This document shows positions 19,041-28,152 of a stretch of DNA of 64,000 nucleotides, in pieces. Origin of the DNA: Glaciecola sp048820975 (GTDB lineage: Bacteria > Pseudomonadota > Gammaproteobacteria > Enterobacterales > Alteromonadaceae); NCBI RefSeq assembly GCF_048820975.1, contig NZ_JBMEUF010000001.1, forward strand, positions 744,001-808,000, written 5' to 3'. The first letter of the stretch is position 1. Each line of letters starts with the position of its first letter. Made by a program: the position numbers and the translations under genes. The notes beneath the pieces were generated by a model. It was not told where the DNA came from. It ran no database searches and saw only the letters and a list, made by a program, of their open reading frames with translations.

Positions 19041-19660
19041 TATTGCATCAACACGCTAGGGCCAGAGAATGAACTACCACCACCGCCACCTGTGCCGGTT
19101 GATTCTGTAACAGGCGATTCTTGCCCCCAATACACTTTGTCAATTGCGTTTGAAGCGTGATCGAATGCTGTATCAGTTGGGTAATGTCGCTGTTGTGATG
19201 TTGTATTTGTTTTAATACCAGTTACCCGCTCGTAATCAGCCCAAATTGATGATTGCGTTATCTCAATAAGGTTATCTTCTGCGTTTATATCAACGCTTGA
19301 GATTAAGCCCTCAAAAACGGTCTTAGTAACGATTTCATCACCAAAGTAATTAGTTATATGCTTAAGAGTTTTAATAGGCTTGTTCATGTAGTTTTCATTC
19401 AAAAATAGCGCTTTGAGTGTGGCGCTTGGGGAATGTAGAGAAATATTTGAATCATCAGTTTTGGGTGTTGATGTTATTTCTATATCTTCAATTGATTCGT
19501 CATCAACTACGCCAGCAATATAAGTGTTGCCGTTGTAAGTATCGTTGGTGTCGCTAGTTGTGAAGTAATACGTTGTAGCCCCAACTTCCATTTCAATTAA
19601 ATATGTGATTGTGGGCCGTTGGCGTAACTGAGCGATAATACTAGAGCCGTAATTCTTCAT
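19040..19660 (-). CDS. Minor tail/baseplate protein (DUF2163-like)
   Basis: 206 residues beginning MKNYGSSIIAQLRQRPTITY, with TFTTSD-like and IDINAEDNLIEI beta segments of the kind found in the second distal-tail protein of lambda-like siphophages, and a Gly-rich tail (TGTGGGGGSS). Overlaps both neighbours by a few bases. Function by position: part of the distal tail complex joining tape measure and tip. Confidence 0.65.
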   Translation of the reverse strand: MKNYGSSIIAQLRQRPTITYLIEMEVGATTYYFTTSDTNDTYNGNTYIAGVVDDESIEDIEITSTPKTDDSNISLHSPSATLKALFLNENYMNKPIKTLKHITNYFGDEIVTKTVFEGLISSVDINAEDNLIEITQSSIWADYERVTGIKTNTTSQQRHYPTDTAFDHASNAIDKVYWGQESPVTESTGTGGGGGSSFSGPSVLMQ

Positions 19661-20214
19661 AGCTGTTCTATTAACTCCACATCAATAATGCCGAACTTGC
19701 TTTGCTTAACGTCAATAGTCGTGGTGTGTGTGTCATTAACGCACATTTGAAACTGCACGTTTTTACCGTAATAAACTGACTCACCCGCTGCTATGTCAGT
19801 TAAAAGTGGATGCGTTAGCGTTATGCTTTGGCCGTCAACTTCCATGATTCTGTAAGCTTTTGTGCTGCCTGAGAATTGAATAAAATCACCCGCGCTATAA
19901 TTGCCAGTGTAATCAATGCCGATTGTCTTAGAGCCTTTGGGTTCAAAATCAATGGTATTGTCGTTCTCGTTCTCATAAATTGAGGGAATAGGGTTTTGTA
20001 CAACGAATATTTCTAGCGCGCCCTCGTAGCCGTCAACTGCGGCAGATAAGGGAATGTATTCATTGTAAGGAATTGATGGTGTGGTAAGCATTAAAGCGAA
20101 ATAAGGGGATTTAGTTCCCCTTGCTCGGTTTCTGGTTAAGCGTTCTTTTGATGCGCGTATATCATTGCGCTGTTCAATCTCAACCTTTGCAAATTTATCT
20201 ACAGGGAAAATCAT
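19657..20214 (-). CDS. Distal tail protein candidate
   Basis: 185 residues, mostly beta-strand, starting MIFPVDKFAKVEIEQRN. It is directly after the tape measure gene, where lambda-like phages keep the distal tail (Dit/gpM-like) gene. No catalytic motif. The stop and start overlap the neighbours by 4 bases, showing translational coupling. Confidence 0.6.
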   Translation of the reverse strand: MIFPVDKFAKVEIEQRNDIRASKERLTRNRARGTKSPYFALMLTTPSIPYNEYIPLSAAVDGYEGALEIFVVQNPIPSIYENENDNTIDFEPKGSKTIGIDYTGNYSAGDFIQFSGSTKAYRIMEVDGQSITLTHPLLTDIAAGESVYYGKNVQFQMCVNDTHTTTIDVKQSKFGIIDVELIEQL

Positions 20215-22208
20215 ATAGGAGTACTCATTGCAGATTGAAGCATTCTAACCATTGGCTTTTTAATGGAGTTTATTTCGTCCATTATGTCGTTAGGTCTGCG
20301 GCTGTTGACGCTTAGATTTAGGTGTACAGTGGGTGAAGCGTTTGAACCGATACTTTTTTGCAGGTTGTCATTACTTGTAATTTGACCTGTTGCACCTGGT
20401 GTAAATAGCTCAGGCCCTTTCTCGCCTACTAGGTAAGTTTTACCCCCCGATACAGGCCCGCCCATCTCTCTTGCACCCGCTATAGTTTGAGCAGCAATTA
20501 AACCCATAGAGGTGTAACCCATTGCACGAATAGCTACGGAATAAGGCGCGCCCGCTACAGGCCCCAAGCCTATTGGGGGTGGTGCTAGTGCAGCAATGGC
20601 CGCCATTTCAGTACTAATAAATGTACTTGCTAAGGCGATTGCTTGTTGAGCAACAAAGGCTACTTTTTGCGCCTTACTACCCTCTTCTGACATTGTGGCA
20701 ATACTACCCGCTAAAGCCGCTGCGTTATTCATTAATGATTGTTGCATTGATTGCGAGGCTTGAAGCTCTGCATTAATCATGTTTTGTGTTTGCTGTCGCT
20801 TCTTCTCTTCAACGTCAAACATTTGATCGGCTGCAAGGGCGCTTGATTTTTCAAGGTAGTCTTGTTGTAAATCCAGTAAGGTTGCATAACCCTGCGATTG
20901 TATTTCAGCCTCAGATAAAACAAGCCCCTCAATAAGTTCGTTTCTAGATTCCCATTGAGAAATTATCTTTTCGTTTTCTGTGCCTAGTTGGTTATTTAAA
21001 GCATCTAGCGTTGTTGCGCCAGCGTCTTGCTCAGCTTTTAATTTAGCGGCTAAGGCTTGCTTTCTGGCATCCTCTCGAAGTCTCTCGCCCTCTTTAATAA
21101 TGGCGGTTTGTTCATCTTCTTTTTGTTTGTATGCCGCTAGTTGCGCATCAATACCAGCTTTTTCAGCAGCTAAAGCTTTTCTTGCTGATTCGCTGATTGC
21201 ATTATCAGCAAGGCGATCATTAATAAAGTCTAACCGGCTGTTTAATGTGTCGATGTTTGAGCTATCAAGAGAATCGAAAATGCCAGATATATTCTCAAGA
21301 CCTCCCGCAATTGCATTCAAAGCGCTAGTTGTTGCAGTTCCTACGCCTGTTGTTTTAGCTAATGACTCAAGCATTTCATCCCAGCGTTGCCCTAATAAAT
21401 CAACTGCGCCAGATAATCCCGCGCCCTCGGCTGCACCCGCACCACCAACTTGTCGTTCTAGCGTGTCTAGTATGATTTTTTGCGCTTCTGCCGTTCGTCC
21501 TGTTTCAACAAGGTCTTTTATGACTTCTTTTTGCGCGGCTGAAAAACTAACGCCTGACCTACGAAGTGCAGTTAAGCCAACTAAAGGTTCTTCAAGCGCT
21601 TTACCTAGCTGTAATGCGGCTGTTTTAATATCAGAACCCATTACAGCGGCTAAATCTTGAGATAAGTTTATTGCAGATGTGAATGTGTCACCTGAAACTG
21701 ACTTAAAGGTTTGCAATACATTAATGGCGGCTGTAGTTCCTGCTACAGATGCTAGTGTATTTTCTGCAACTTCATTGGCTAAATCTGAAAGCTCAGAAGT
21801 AGTTAACCCCGCGGCGCCGCTAGTAGCTTTAAATAACGCCTCAGTTCTTAATAAACGCTTTTCCATAGCTGCAAATTTAGCTACAGCCACTCCCATAGTC
21901 ACAGCTAAACCACTTATTGCTAAACCTGTAGCAACACCAGCAACGCCAACGGCTGAAAAGCCACTAGCAATAGTACTTAATCTTGAAGCAATACCACCCA
22001 TAGGCCCTTGCAAGGTAGATGCAGAGTTAGCCGCCTGTCTAAAGGCTTGTGACATTTTCTTGCTACCGAAAACACTATCATTTGCGGCTTTTGTTTGAGA
22101 TTTCCCAAAAGCCGCAGTTTTAGCGGTTGTTTTCTCAAGCTCTTTCTTAAACTGTGAGGACTCAACCGTCATTTTCGTGACAAGTTCAGCAAGTACGGAT
22201 TTAGCCAT
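20211..22208 (-). CDS. Tail length tape measure protein
   Basis: 665 residues, Ala-rich and helical, with a hydrophobic Gly-rich segment (about 70-110, IASGFSAVGVAGVATGLAISG), then TMP-type repeats (NLSQDLAAVMGSDIKTAALQLGKALEEP) and a long coiled coil. It sets tail length; 665 residues predict roughly a 100-nm tail at the usual 0.15 nm per residue. It overlaps the end of the frameshift product by 8 bp. Confidence 0.9.
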   Translation of the reverse strand: MAKSVLAELVTKMTVESSQFKKELEKTTAKTAAFGKSQTKAANDSVFGSKKMSQAFRQAANSASTLQGPMGGIASRLSTIASGFSAVGVAGVATGLAISGLAVTMGVAVAKFAAMEKRLLRTEALFKATSGAAGLTTSELSDLANEVAENTLASVAGTTAAINVLQTFKSVSGDTFTSAINLSQDLAAVMGSDIKTAALQLGKALEEPLVGLTALRRSGVSFSAAQKEVIKDLVETGRTAEAQKIILDTLERQVGGAGAAEGAGLSGAVDLLGQRWDEMLESLAKTTGVGTATTSALNAIAGGLENISGIFDSLDSSNIDTLNSRLDFINDRLADNAISESARKALAAEKAGIDAQLAAYKQKEDEQTAIIKEGERLREDARKQALAAKLKAEQDAGATTLDALNNQLGTENEKIISQWESRNELIEGLVLSEAEIQSQGYATLLDLQQDYLEKSSALAADQMFDVEEKKRQQTQNMINAELQASQSMQQSLMNNAAALAGSIATMSEEGSKAQKVAFVAQQAIALASTFISTEMAAIAALAPPPIGLGPVAGAPYSVAIRAMGYTSMGLIAAQTIAGAREMGGPVSGGKTYLVGEKGPELFTPGATGQITSNDNLQKSIGSNASPTVHLNLSVNSRRPNDIMDEINSIKKPMVRMLQSAMSTPI

Positions 22209-22736
22209 GTTTAATTTTTGCCTTTTGTGCTTTTTGAGCTTCTTTTAACTTTTGATTTTGATGGTCATAAAAAGCCATCCAATAGGTAAACTCTTCACTG
22301 CTCATGCCCGCGAGTTCTTCTACTGTTTTTCCTAAGTCCCGCGCCAAAACGAAAAGAAACATATTCCCTTCAGCGCTAGTTAGTTTTTTTTGGCTTCCTC
22401 AACATCATCTACAGTGACTTTAGAAAGGTTGTTAGCGGCTTTGTATAGCGTGTACAAGTCCTCTAGTCCGTCCTTACTTTGGCCTAGTACATCAAACATG
22501 CTGATAACTTCGTCAATAGAAAGTGAATCAACTAGTCTTTGCCCATCTTCCGCAGCGGATAACGCAATCATTAGCAATAAGAAATTGCGCTCCCCTTCTA
22601 CTAGGTCTTTTTTGTGGAACTCACTTCGATGTGACATATAAAGTGGCAAGAGTTGAACCTTGCCCAGGGTTTTAGTGTTTACGGTTTCTGAAAGCGTTTT
22701 TTCCTTATGCTTTAGAAGTCGCTTAACTAAGTCCAT
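22201..22736 (-). CDS. Tail assembly chaperone fusion (gpG-T type) by programmed -1 frameshift
   Basis: Just before the stop of the 118-residue gene (22380) the minus strand has eight A residues then C, giving the slippery heptamer A AAA AAC. A -1 slip continues into LTSAEGNMFLFVLARDLGKT and ends at 22201, 8 bp into the tape measure gene. The extension carries the conserved MSSEEFTYWMAFY motif of gpT domains. Lambda-like phages need both the short and fused chaperone to load the tape measure. The extension has no start of its own at a sensible place. Confidence 0.85.
22380..22736 (-). CDS. Tail assembly chaperone, short form (gpG-like)
   Basis: 118 residues, acidic and helical, ending VDDVEEAKKN at the slippery site. 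It follows the tail-tube gene, sharing one base (stop/start overlap at 22736), and precedes the tape measure as in lambda. Produced when ribosomes do not shift; it coats the tape measure during tail assembly. Confidence 0.82.
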   Translation of the reverse strand: MDLVKRLLKHKEKTLSETVNTKTLGKVQLLPLYMSHRSEFHKKDLVEGERNFLLLMIALSAAEDGQRLVDSLSIDEVISMFDVLGQSKDGLEDLYTLYKAANNLSKVTVDDVEEAKKN

Positions 22737-23155
22737 TATGAAGTGGCCTCAGTAAACGTAATACTGCCAGTTCTGCGCATCACACAAGACCATTGCTTAG
22801 TGCTTGGTGCGTCACCGCCATTAATACCGTAGTTTTTAAGTTTAATTGGTGCCTCGGCTATATCGCCATCGCTATAAGTAGCGCGAATAATACATGCACC
22901 GCCATTGCTCGCTAGCGCTCTAAATGCAAGTTGAGAAGAATCGGCTTTTAAGTAGTTAGCAGTTAAGGTAACTTCAGTTGGTGATTCCATCTCTTCGTCA
23001 TATTGGCGGGTAGTATCTCGAATTGTGGTAACTTCGCGCTCGCCTTTTTCTTCTCGAAATTCCGGCACTTCTGGAACGCCTAAAATTTCTATAAAGGTTG
23101 TGCCTTCATCTACAGAATACTCAAGTTTAGTTCCTGCAATCATGCTAGTAGTCAT
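22736..23155 (-). CDS. Major tail tube protein
   Basis: 139 residues: beta-rich with TTSMIAGTKLEYSVDEGTTF at the N-terminus and VTLTANYLKADSSQLAFRAL, as in siphovirus tube proteins that form hexameric rings. It sits between head-tail completion genes and the tail chaperone. Length is usual for a minimal tube protein with no extra Ig domain. Confidence 0.8.
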   Translation of the reverse strand: MTTSMIAGTKLEYSVDEGTTFIEILGVPEVPEFREEKGEREVTTIRDTTRQYDEEMESPTEVTLTANYLKADSSQLAFRALASNGGACIIRATYSDGDIAEAPIKLKNYGINGGDAPSTKQWSCVMRRTGSITFTEATS

Positions 23156-23181
23156 TGTAAAACCTCATTAAAAAAGCCGCT

Positions 23182-23562
23182 TTAAGCGGCTGTATGGTGG
23201 AATGTGTAATCTATTGATATTTCAGTAATGTCGGGGTCTAAAAGTTGGTCCTCTTTTTCATCCTCCAATACTGATAAATAAATTTTAGGCTCTGTTATTT
23301 GGGTGTATGGCCCCTTAACTGAGCGCTTAATAATTTCTGAAATCTGTTTAGCTGCTGTGTAAGTGGTTGCCCTAGCTGTAATAGTGAAAGATGTTCTTAC
23401 AATGCCGGTGCCGTTGCCTGAGATATCTATATCTTCCTCTCGGCCTGTTTTTTCATACGTTACACTTGGGTATCCATCGCGCTTTAATGGCGATATTTGG
23501 CCTTTAACTGCTGAGTACAAATCAGTGTTGTTTGTAAGTATATTACCTAGCGCTTTTTCCAT
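23182..23562 (-). CDS. Tail completion/terminator protein (DUF3168-like)
   Basis: 126 residues (MEKALGNILTNNTDLYSAVKGQISP) with the layout of tail terminator proteins that cap the tail tube: N-terminal helix, beta sheet and C-terminal SIDYTFHHTA. It overlaps the end of the upstream gp10-like gene by 20 bp. Confidence 0.7.
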   Translation of the reverse strand: MEKALGNILTNNTDLYSAVKGQISPLKRDGYPSVTYEKTGREEDIDISGNGTGIVRTSFTITARATTYTAAKQISEIIKRSVKGPYTQITEPKIYLSVLEDEKEDQLLDPDITEISIDYTFHHTAA

Positions 23563-24055
23563 ATTTCTTTACAGCCTCTAATATAATTCGCTCTTTTAAA
23601 CGCTGTTTAAGAATTTTGATTGCGTTTTTATGTTGTGCGTCAAATGCTTGTTTAAGCATTGGGTAGCTTTTAGTGCCTGGATGGTTTGTTGATGAACGGT
23701 AAGAGCCGTTTATCTTAAGTACTTTTTTACCGCCTTTTGCCCTGGGCTTTATGGTGTGCTTTTTTGCTCCACGCTCAAGTATTTGGCCGTACCAAGATGT
23801 TTGGCGATGAAATCCAACATGAAGAGTGGCGACGCTATCAGATTTCCCTTTTCCTCTGAAAACCTGTGACCGAATACCTTTTTTTAATTTGCCTGTATTA
23901 CCTTTAGGTGCATTATCCCTAGAAGCTTTTATAATTGGTTTAGCTGCGTCCCGCATAGCACCTGTAAGCACCTTAAACCCTGATTGCTTGCCAAGTTCAG
24001 CTATGGCTTGTTCTAGGTTTTTTAAGCCGCTAGTCTTGTATGTAGTTGACGGCAT
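23543..24055 (-). CDS. HK97 gp10-like tail completion protein
   Basis: 170 residues, basic, with SGLKNLEQAIAELG and the APKGNTGKLKKGIRSQVF region characteristic of HK97 gp10-type minor tail proteins. It is likely at the head-tail junction. Overlaps the head-tail adaptor gene by 26 bp. Confidence 0.8.
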   Translation of the reverse strand: MPSTTYKTSGLKNLEQAIAELGKQSGFKVLTGAMRDAAKPIIKASRDNAPKGNTGKLKKGIRSQVFRGKGKSDSVATLHVGFHRQTSWYGQILERGAKKHTIKPRAKGGKKVLKINGSYRSSTNHPGTKSYPMLKQAFDAQHKNAIKILKQRLKERIILEAVKKYGKSAR

Positions 24056-24356
24056 CTATTAACATTTCGCGCTGAGTGGGATCGGTTGCGTCAATACTGG
24101 TAATTTCAAAGTTCTGGCCATCAACTGTAATGATTAAGCCCTCTTTTACTCTCCGGTTGTATCTAATTCTAAATACAGATACTTTTTGATGATCGCTACC
24201 ATCAGATGTAATACCCTTTGATACTTCTGAACTAACAGGTTCGCCACGAGTACTTAAAATGCTTGATAGCGTTTCAATAGTCTCGTTATATTCATTTCTA
24301 GTTTTGATGACCTCTGAAAATAAAAGGTGCTTTTTTAATCGGCCAGATAAGATCAT
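24030..24356 (-). CDS. Phage head-tail adaptor (head closure) protein
   Basis: 108 residues with RIRYNRRVKEGLIITVDGQNFEI and DPTQREMLIDAV, the signature ending of the SPP1 gp16-type head-tail joining family. It closes the head after DNA packaging. It is coupled to the upstream connector gene by a 4-bp overlap. Confidence 0.85.
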   Translation of the reverse strand: MILSGRLKKHLLFSEVIKTRNEYNETIETLSSILSTRGEPVSSEVSKGITSDGSDHQKVSVFRIRYNRRVKEGLIITVDGQNFEITSIDATDPTQREMLIDAVNYIQD

Positions 24357-24682
24357 AAATTTATAATCCTGTAAGGGTTGGTGATTTCTTCAAATCCCAT
24401 AGGGACTTCATTAAGATTTATGGCGCTGGTTGATTCCCTATTAAGAAACCAATGCCCAATCAGCATTAGAAGCGCTAATTTCAAATCATCAGTAATGACC
24501 ATTGCTGATTCAGGCGCGTTAACATCAGCTAAAAGGCTATCTTCTGATTCGTAAATTTTTCTATTGATAGTGTTTGAAAGAAACGCCACAGCAGCGGGGA
24601 TTGTTTGCTTAAACCAAGGATCGTACTCCACTTCATCTTCAAGCAAATTACATTGAATTCTGCACTGGCTGATCGTAATCAC
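24353..24682 (-). CDS. Head-tail connector protein (HK97 gp6-like)
   Basis: 109 residues starting MITISQCRIQCNLLEDEVEYD, followed by a helix and LALLMLIGHWFLNRES, the conserved core of gp6-type connectors that form a ring below the portal. Ends and starts overlap its neighbours. Confidence 0.85.
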   Translation of the reverse strand: MITISQCRIQCNLLEDEVEYDPWFKQTIPAAVAFLSNTINRKIYESEDSLLADVNAPESAMVITDDLKLALLMLIGHWFLNRESTSAINLNEVPMGFEEITNPYRIINL

Positions 24683-24864
24683 TATTTTTCTGCCTTTGTT
24701 GCCACTTTCGCTTTAACTGCCGCTTTTTCAGCAATACCCGCTTCAATTAAACGGTTAGCATCATCAACGGTTAAATCAGAATCTTTGTTTGATGTATCCA
24801 CAACGTCACCAGGGAATAATTCAAAGTCGATACCAACCATTGACTGTAAAATTTTAATTTTCAT
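24682..24864 (-). CDS. Small head-region protein
   Basis: 60 residues (MKIKILQSMVGIDFELFPGD) with an N-terminal beta part and an Ala-Lys-rich tail (AAVKAKVATKAEK). Lies between capsid and connector; similar tiny genes occur there in many HK97-like phages. Function unknown; shares one base with the next gene. Confidence 0.65.
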   Translation of the reverse strand: MKIKILQSMVGIDFELFPGDVVDTSNKDSDLTVDDANRLIEAGIAEKAAVKAKVATKAEK

Positions 24865-24929
24865 TATTTGAACCTAAAAAAATGGCGGGAAACCCCGCCT
24901 TTTTAAATTTAGTGAGTTACCCCACCGGC

Positions 24930-26138
24930 TTATGCGTGTTGTAACTTGCCGATTGCACTTGTATCTTCAAGAACAGTGTCAAAACGGTGGAAAGCAAGGA
25001 AGCCGGTTTGATCGAACTCAGCATAACGTTCAACAAGACGCTTAAGTGTCATGTACTGAACGCGACGAAGAATAAAGCGGTTAAAGTCACCGTAAAACGC
25101 TGAGCTATTACCTGTACCAATATCTTCAATAGCCTGGTCAATAAAGAACTCGTCACCATCAATAGTTGAAGGTGCAACGCCAGCGATTGATGGCAACCAT
25201 AAAGGGCGGTTTTGAGAATCTTTAAGTAACTTGATAGCTTTAAATGTGTTGTCATTAAAACCAAAACGAACACTTGGCCCATTTCTGTATGATGGGTCAA
25301 CCTTATGTTTAAGGTTCATCAAATCCGAATAGGTGATAGCTGCGCTTGCTGCGGCTGCTTGGCTCAATGTAACAGATGTGTTTAAACCTTTAGGCTGCAA
25401 GCCTGCGCCTGTGCCTTGAACAGCATACTTTGATTCCCCACGACCTAAGCGAGAAGCAATACGACCAGTAAGAAGCGCTTCAATAGATACACCGCTATCA
25501 TTTAGTAATTCATTAGAAATACGAATGATTTTAGAGCTTAACTTTTTAGCGCCTAAGTTTTCAGTACCAAAAGTAACATCTTCTTCTGATGCTTCTGCGT
25601 TTTCACCCAGTAATTCACCTTCTTCTGATGTCCCGTCAGTAGTTGCCCATTCAATAGTTTGGCCATTGATGGTATTTAGAATTTGACATACAGAAGCAAG
25701 GCCGCCGTATGACTTCATTTTCTCAATAACTTCATTACGGAATTCAACCGGAACGGTATAACCGCCTTTAGCATCTGTGCCTACAGACTGGGCGCGTGTT
25801 TCGTTCATTAACTTGCGCTGTTCGCCTGTTAACTCAGAGCCGCCATTTCTAACAAAAGTATCAAAGGCTTCTTGATAACGCTTGTCTAGGTTTACTTCAT
25901 CGTTATCAAGGTTTGCACTTGAACGCTCTTCATGGGTATCTTCAACATAAAGCTGATCGTTAGCTTGGATAGTCTCAGAGCGTTTAATTTGCTCATCAAG
26001 TTTATCTAGCTCACCGGTCATACCGTCCCATTTGGTACGTTGTTCATCATTCCACGCATTATCAGCAATATCTTCATGCAGCGCGCGCATTTGTGTAGCA
26101 ATTGTAGTTCGCTTTTGGCGAAGTTCATGCAGTTTCAT
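24930..26138 (-). CDS. Major capsid protein (HK97 gp5 family)
   Basis: 402 residues. An N-terminal coiled-coil delta/scaffold domain (MKLHELRQKRTTIATQMRAL, to about 100) is followed by the HK97 fold (AKGGYTVPVEFRNEVIEKM, the E-loop region, and FYGDFNRFILRRVQYMTLKR). Preceded by protease and portal genes as in HK97. It is only distantly similar to the capsid domain of the satellite fusion at 55426. Confidence 0.93.
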   Translation of the reverse strand: MKLHELRQKRTTIATQMRALHEDIADNAWNDEQRTKWDGMTGELDKLDEQIKRSETIQANDQLYVEDTHEERSSANLDNDEVNLDKRYQEAFDTFVRNGGSELTGEQRKLMNETRAQSVGTDAKGGYTVPVEFRNEVIEKMKSYGGLASVCQILNTINGQTIEWATTDGTSEEGELLGENAEASEEDVTFGTENLGAKKLSSKIIRISNELLNDSGVSIEALLTGRIASRLGRGESKYAVQGTGAGLQPKGLNTSVTLSQAAAASAAITYSDLMNLKHKVDPSYRNGPSVRFGFNDNTFKAIKLLKDSQNRPLWLPSIAGVAPSTIDGDEFFIDQAIEDIGTGNSSAFYGDFNRFILRRVQYMTLKRLVERYAEFDQTGFLAFHRFDTVLEDTSAIGKLQHA

Positions 26139-26205
26139 AGGTACTTACCTTTTTTTAGTTACAAAAAAACCCGCGCTGCGGCGGGTGTGTTAAAAACCAG
26201 TTTGA

Positions 26206-26802
26206 TCAATTCTTAATTAGTTCTAAAAATCGTTCTCTAGCAGCTTTGTTATTTACTGCTTTTTTAATAGCGCCTGATTCGCGCGCCTCTTTCCATGCGT
26301 TAAGTGAGCGCACAGCAGAGCCAGCATCGGGATAAGCTGGCATTGATACCGGGCTTACATCGAAAAGTCTTTGCATTTTAGTGATGGTTCGAACAATAAC
26401 GCCCTCGTCATCTTCCTCCCACTCTTCACCATTTTGTGCAACGCGAAAAGCAAAAGAACTTTGGTTGACGTCACCACGGCCCATAGGCGCTAAAACTAAA
26501 TCACGAATGGTTTGTGTTTGTGGTGCGTCAATTTCGTAGGCCAGGCCCTCTTCATTAACTGAAAGGCGCAAGGTGCCGCTAGTGGTTCGCCCTAAAATAA
26601 AGTTATGATCATGATTAAAGAATGCTCTTACATCATCTTCAAGTACATTATCAAAAGCACCGGGGGCGATTATTTCTCTAAAGCCGCCAAGGTTTTCACT
26701 TCGCTTGTTAAATACAGAACCAAAGCCTGTTATTTTTGTTGTTTCTTCTTCATTTTGGGCGCGAACCTCGCACTGAAAAAAGCGCTTTTCATATTCACTC
26801 AT
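26206..26802 (-). CDS. Prohead maturation protease (HK97 gp4-like, S78)
   Basis: About 198 residues from ATG 26802, which overlaps the portal stop; a GTG three codons upstream is an alternative. Motifs include FNHDHNFILGRT with the catalytic His, and the serine region of VNQSSFAFRV. It cleaves the scaffold part of the capsid protein during head maturation. Confidence 0.9.
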   Translation of the reverse strand: MSEYEKRFFQCEVRAQNEEETTKITGFGSVFNKRSENLGGFREIIAPGAFDNVLEDDVRAFFNHDHNFILGRTTSGTLRLSVNEEGLAYEIDAPQTQTIRDLVLAPMGRGDVNQSSFAFRVAQNGEEWEEDDEGVIVRTITKMQRLFDVSPVSMPAYPDAGSAVRSLNAWKEARESGAIKKAVNNKAARERFLELIKN

Positions 26803-28003
26803 CGTTTTCACCTGTATTTGTTGCGGGTTGCGAAGCGTTCACTGACACTAAGAATTCGTTTAAGCCCTCTTCTGGGTTCATTTCCTCAAACACGCGCGCT
26901 TCATTTCTATTCATCCAACCATCAGTTATGCCGTAATGATAAAATTCAGCACGTTCTTTGGGCGTTCCGCGCAGTAAGCCAGCAAGGTTAAACTTGCAGT
27001 AGTAACCGGCCATTCTTTCGGCTTTAGTAAATATTTTACGATTAGCTTCTTGCTCCCACTTAACAACCCAAGGCATTACAGTGTGTCGAACAAATTGAAT
27101 GGCTTGCTCTGATATGTTTGAAAAAGTGGCTTTTTCTAAATCGTTAATCATGTGAGCGGGTACGTTAAATAAACCGGCAATTTCAGAGCGGTTAAATTTA
27201 CGTGTTTCTAAAAATTGGGCTTCTTCTGGTGGAACCGTCAATGATTTGTAATCAAGATCATGCGGTAGAAGTAACGTTTTGTTTTCAGATGTTTTTAAAG
27301 CTGTCGCTGATTTTTTCCAAATCTCTTTGAGTCTGCCCCAAGAATCTGTATTTAAAGCGCCTTTAGTGGTAACTAAGCCGGTAGGTCTACCGCCACCGCC
27401 AAAGAATTGATTGCCGTAACTTAATGCAGAAATACCTAAACCTATGGTGTCGGCATGTTGGCGAATGATACTTGAACCTATACGGCCCTTAGAGCCTAGC
27501 GCTCTTACATGCATCATATCGTCAGGGTTAACCGCTAAAGCCCCCTCTTCGCTATCGTCAACTGCATAAGTCCAACGGTTAGCCGTTTTAATTAGCGATG
27601 TTTCCCAAGGCATGGCTGGGCGTAGTTCAATCAACTCACCTTTATTATTTCTTATTAGCCTTGTATAACCATTGCCCCAACCGGCTACATGGCTTTGCTT
27701 AGTTTCGCGCCAATCATAGCTAGACTGCCAGTAGTTTGAATCGTCATGCAATAAGTAGTAAGCGGGGTGATCTGTTGCCTTTTCAACCTTATTGTCTTTT
27801 ACTCGAAGTACGTGCAGCGGTAATTGAGCAATACTTGAAGATAAGATGTAAATACAAGAGTGAACAGCGGCCAACTTCATTCCGGCTTCCACCGAAACAG
27901 AACCACCAGTTACACCTTCTATATAGTTACTAAGCTCTTCACCTGAAAGCGGTGTATTAGGGTTTTCAATACTTGAACGCCCCTCAAATAAATCAAATAA
28001 CAT
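26795..28003 (-). CDS. Portal protein (HK97 gp3-like)
   Basis: 402 residues with the conserved portal core: VHSCIYILSSSIAQLPLHVL, GNGYTRLIRNNKGE, FNVPAHMINDLEKATFSNISEQ and MPWVVKWEQEAN. It forms the dodecameric DNA entry ring at one capsid vertex. Its start overlaps the stop of the 49-codon gene upstream by one base. Confidence 0.93.
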   Translation of the reverse strand: MLFDLFEGRSSIENPNTPLSGEELSNYIEGVTGGSVSVEAGMKLAAVHSCIYILSSSIAQLPLHVLRVKDNKVEKATDHPAYYLLHDDSNYWQSSYDWRETKQSHVAGWGNGYTRLIRNNKGELIELRPAMPWETSLIKTANRWTYAVDDSEEGALAVNPDDMMHVRALGSKGRIGSSIIRQHADTIGLGISALSYGNQFFGGGGRPTGLVTTKGALNTDSWGRLKEIWKKSATALKTSENKTLLLPHDLDYKSLTVPPEEAQFLETRKFNRSEIAGLFNVPAHMINDLEKATFSNISEQAIQFVRHTVMPWVVKWEQEANRKIFTKAERMAGYYCKFNLAGLLRGTPKERAEFYHYGITDGWMNRNEARVFEEMNPEEGLNEFLVSVNASQPATNTGENDE

Positions 28004-28152
28004 TATTTAGCCTTACTTTTGATTAGGGCCCATAACACCACCACACCACCACCTGACATAAGCGTGATTGAATGGCCGTACTGCAAATAAACACCGTAAA
28101 GGAATGCGATTAGGCCAAGTGCGCCAGTTATATCAATAATGATTTGCTTCAT
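28003..28152 (-). CDS. 49-residue membrane protein between terL and portal
   Basis: Reads MKQIIIDITGALGLIAFLYG, then a second hydrophobic stretch and a basic end (IKSKAK). The ATG overlaps the terL stop (ATGA) and its stop shares a base with the portal ATG (TAATG), so the frame is held on both sides by translational coupling. Probably two membrane helices. Role unknown. Confidence 0.75.
   Translation of the reverse strand: MKQIIIDITGALGLIAFLYGVYLQYGHSITLMSGGGVVVLWALIKSKAK

Noticed and set aside
20980..22098. Two long plus-strand frames inside the tape measure gene
   Set aside because: Antisense shadows of an Ala-rich helical gene; low-complexity Ser/Ala translations and no ribosome-binding sites.
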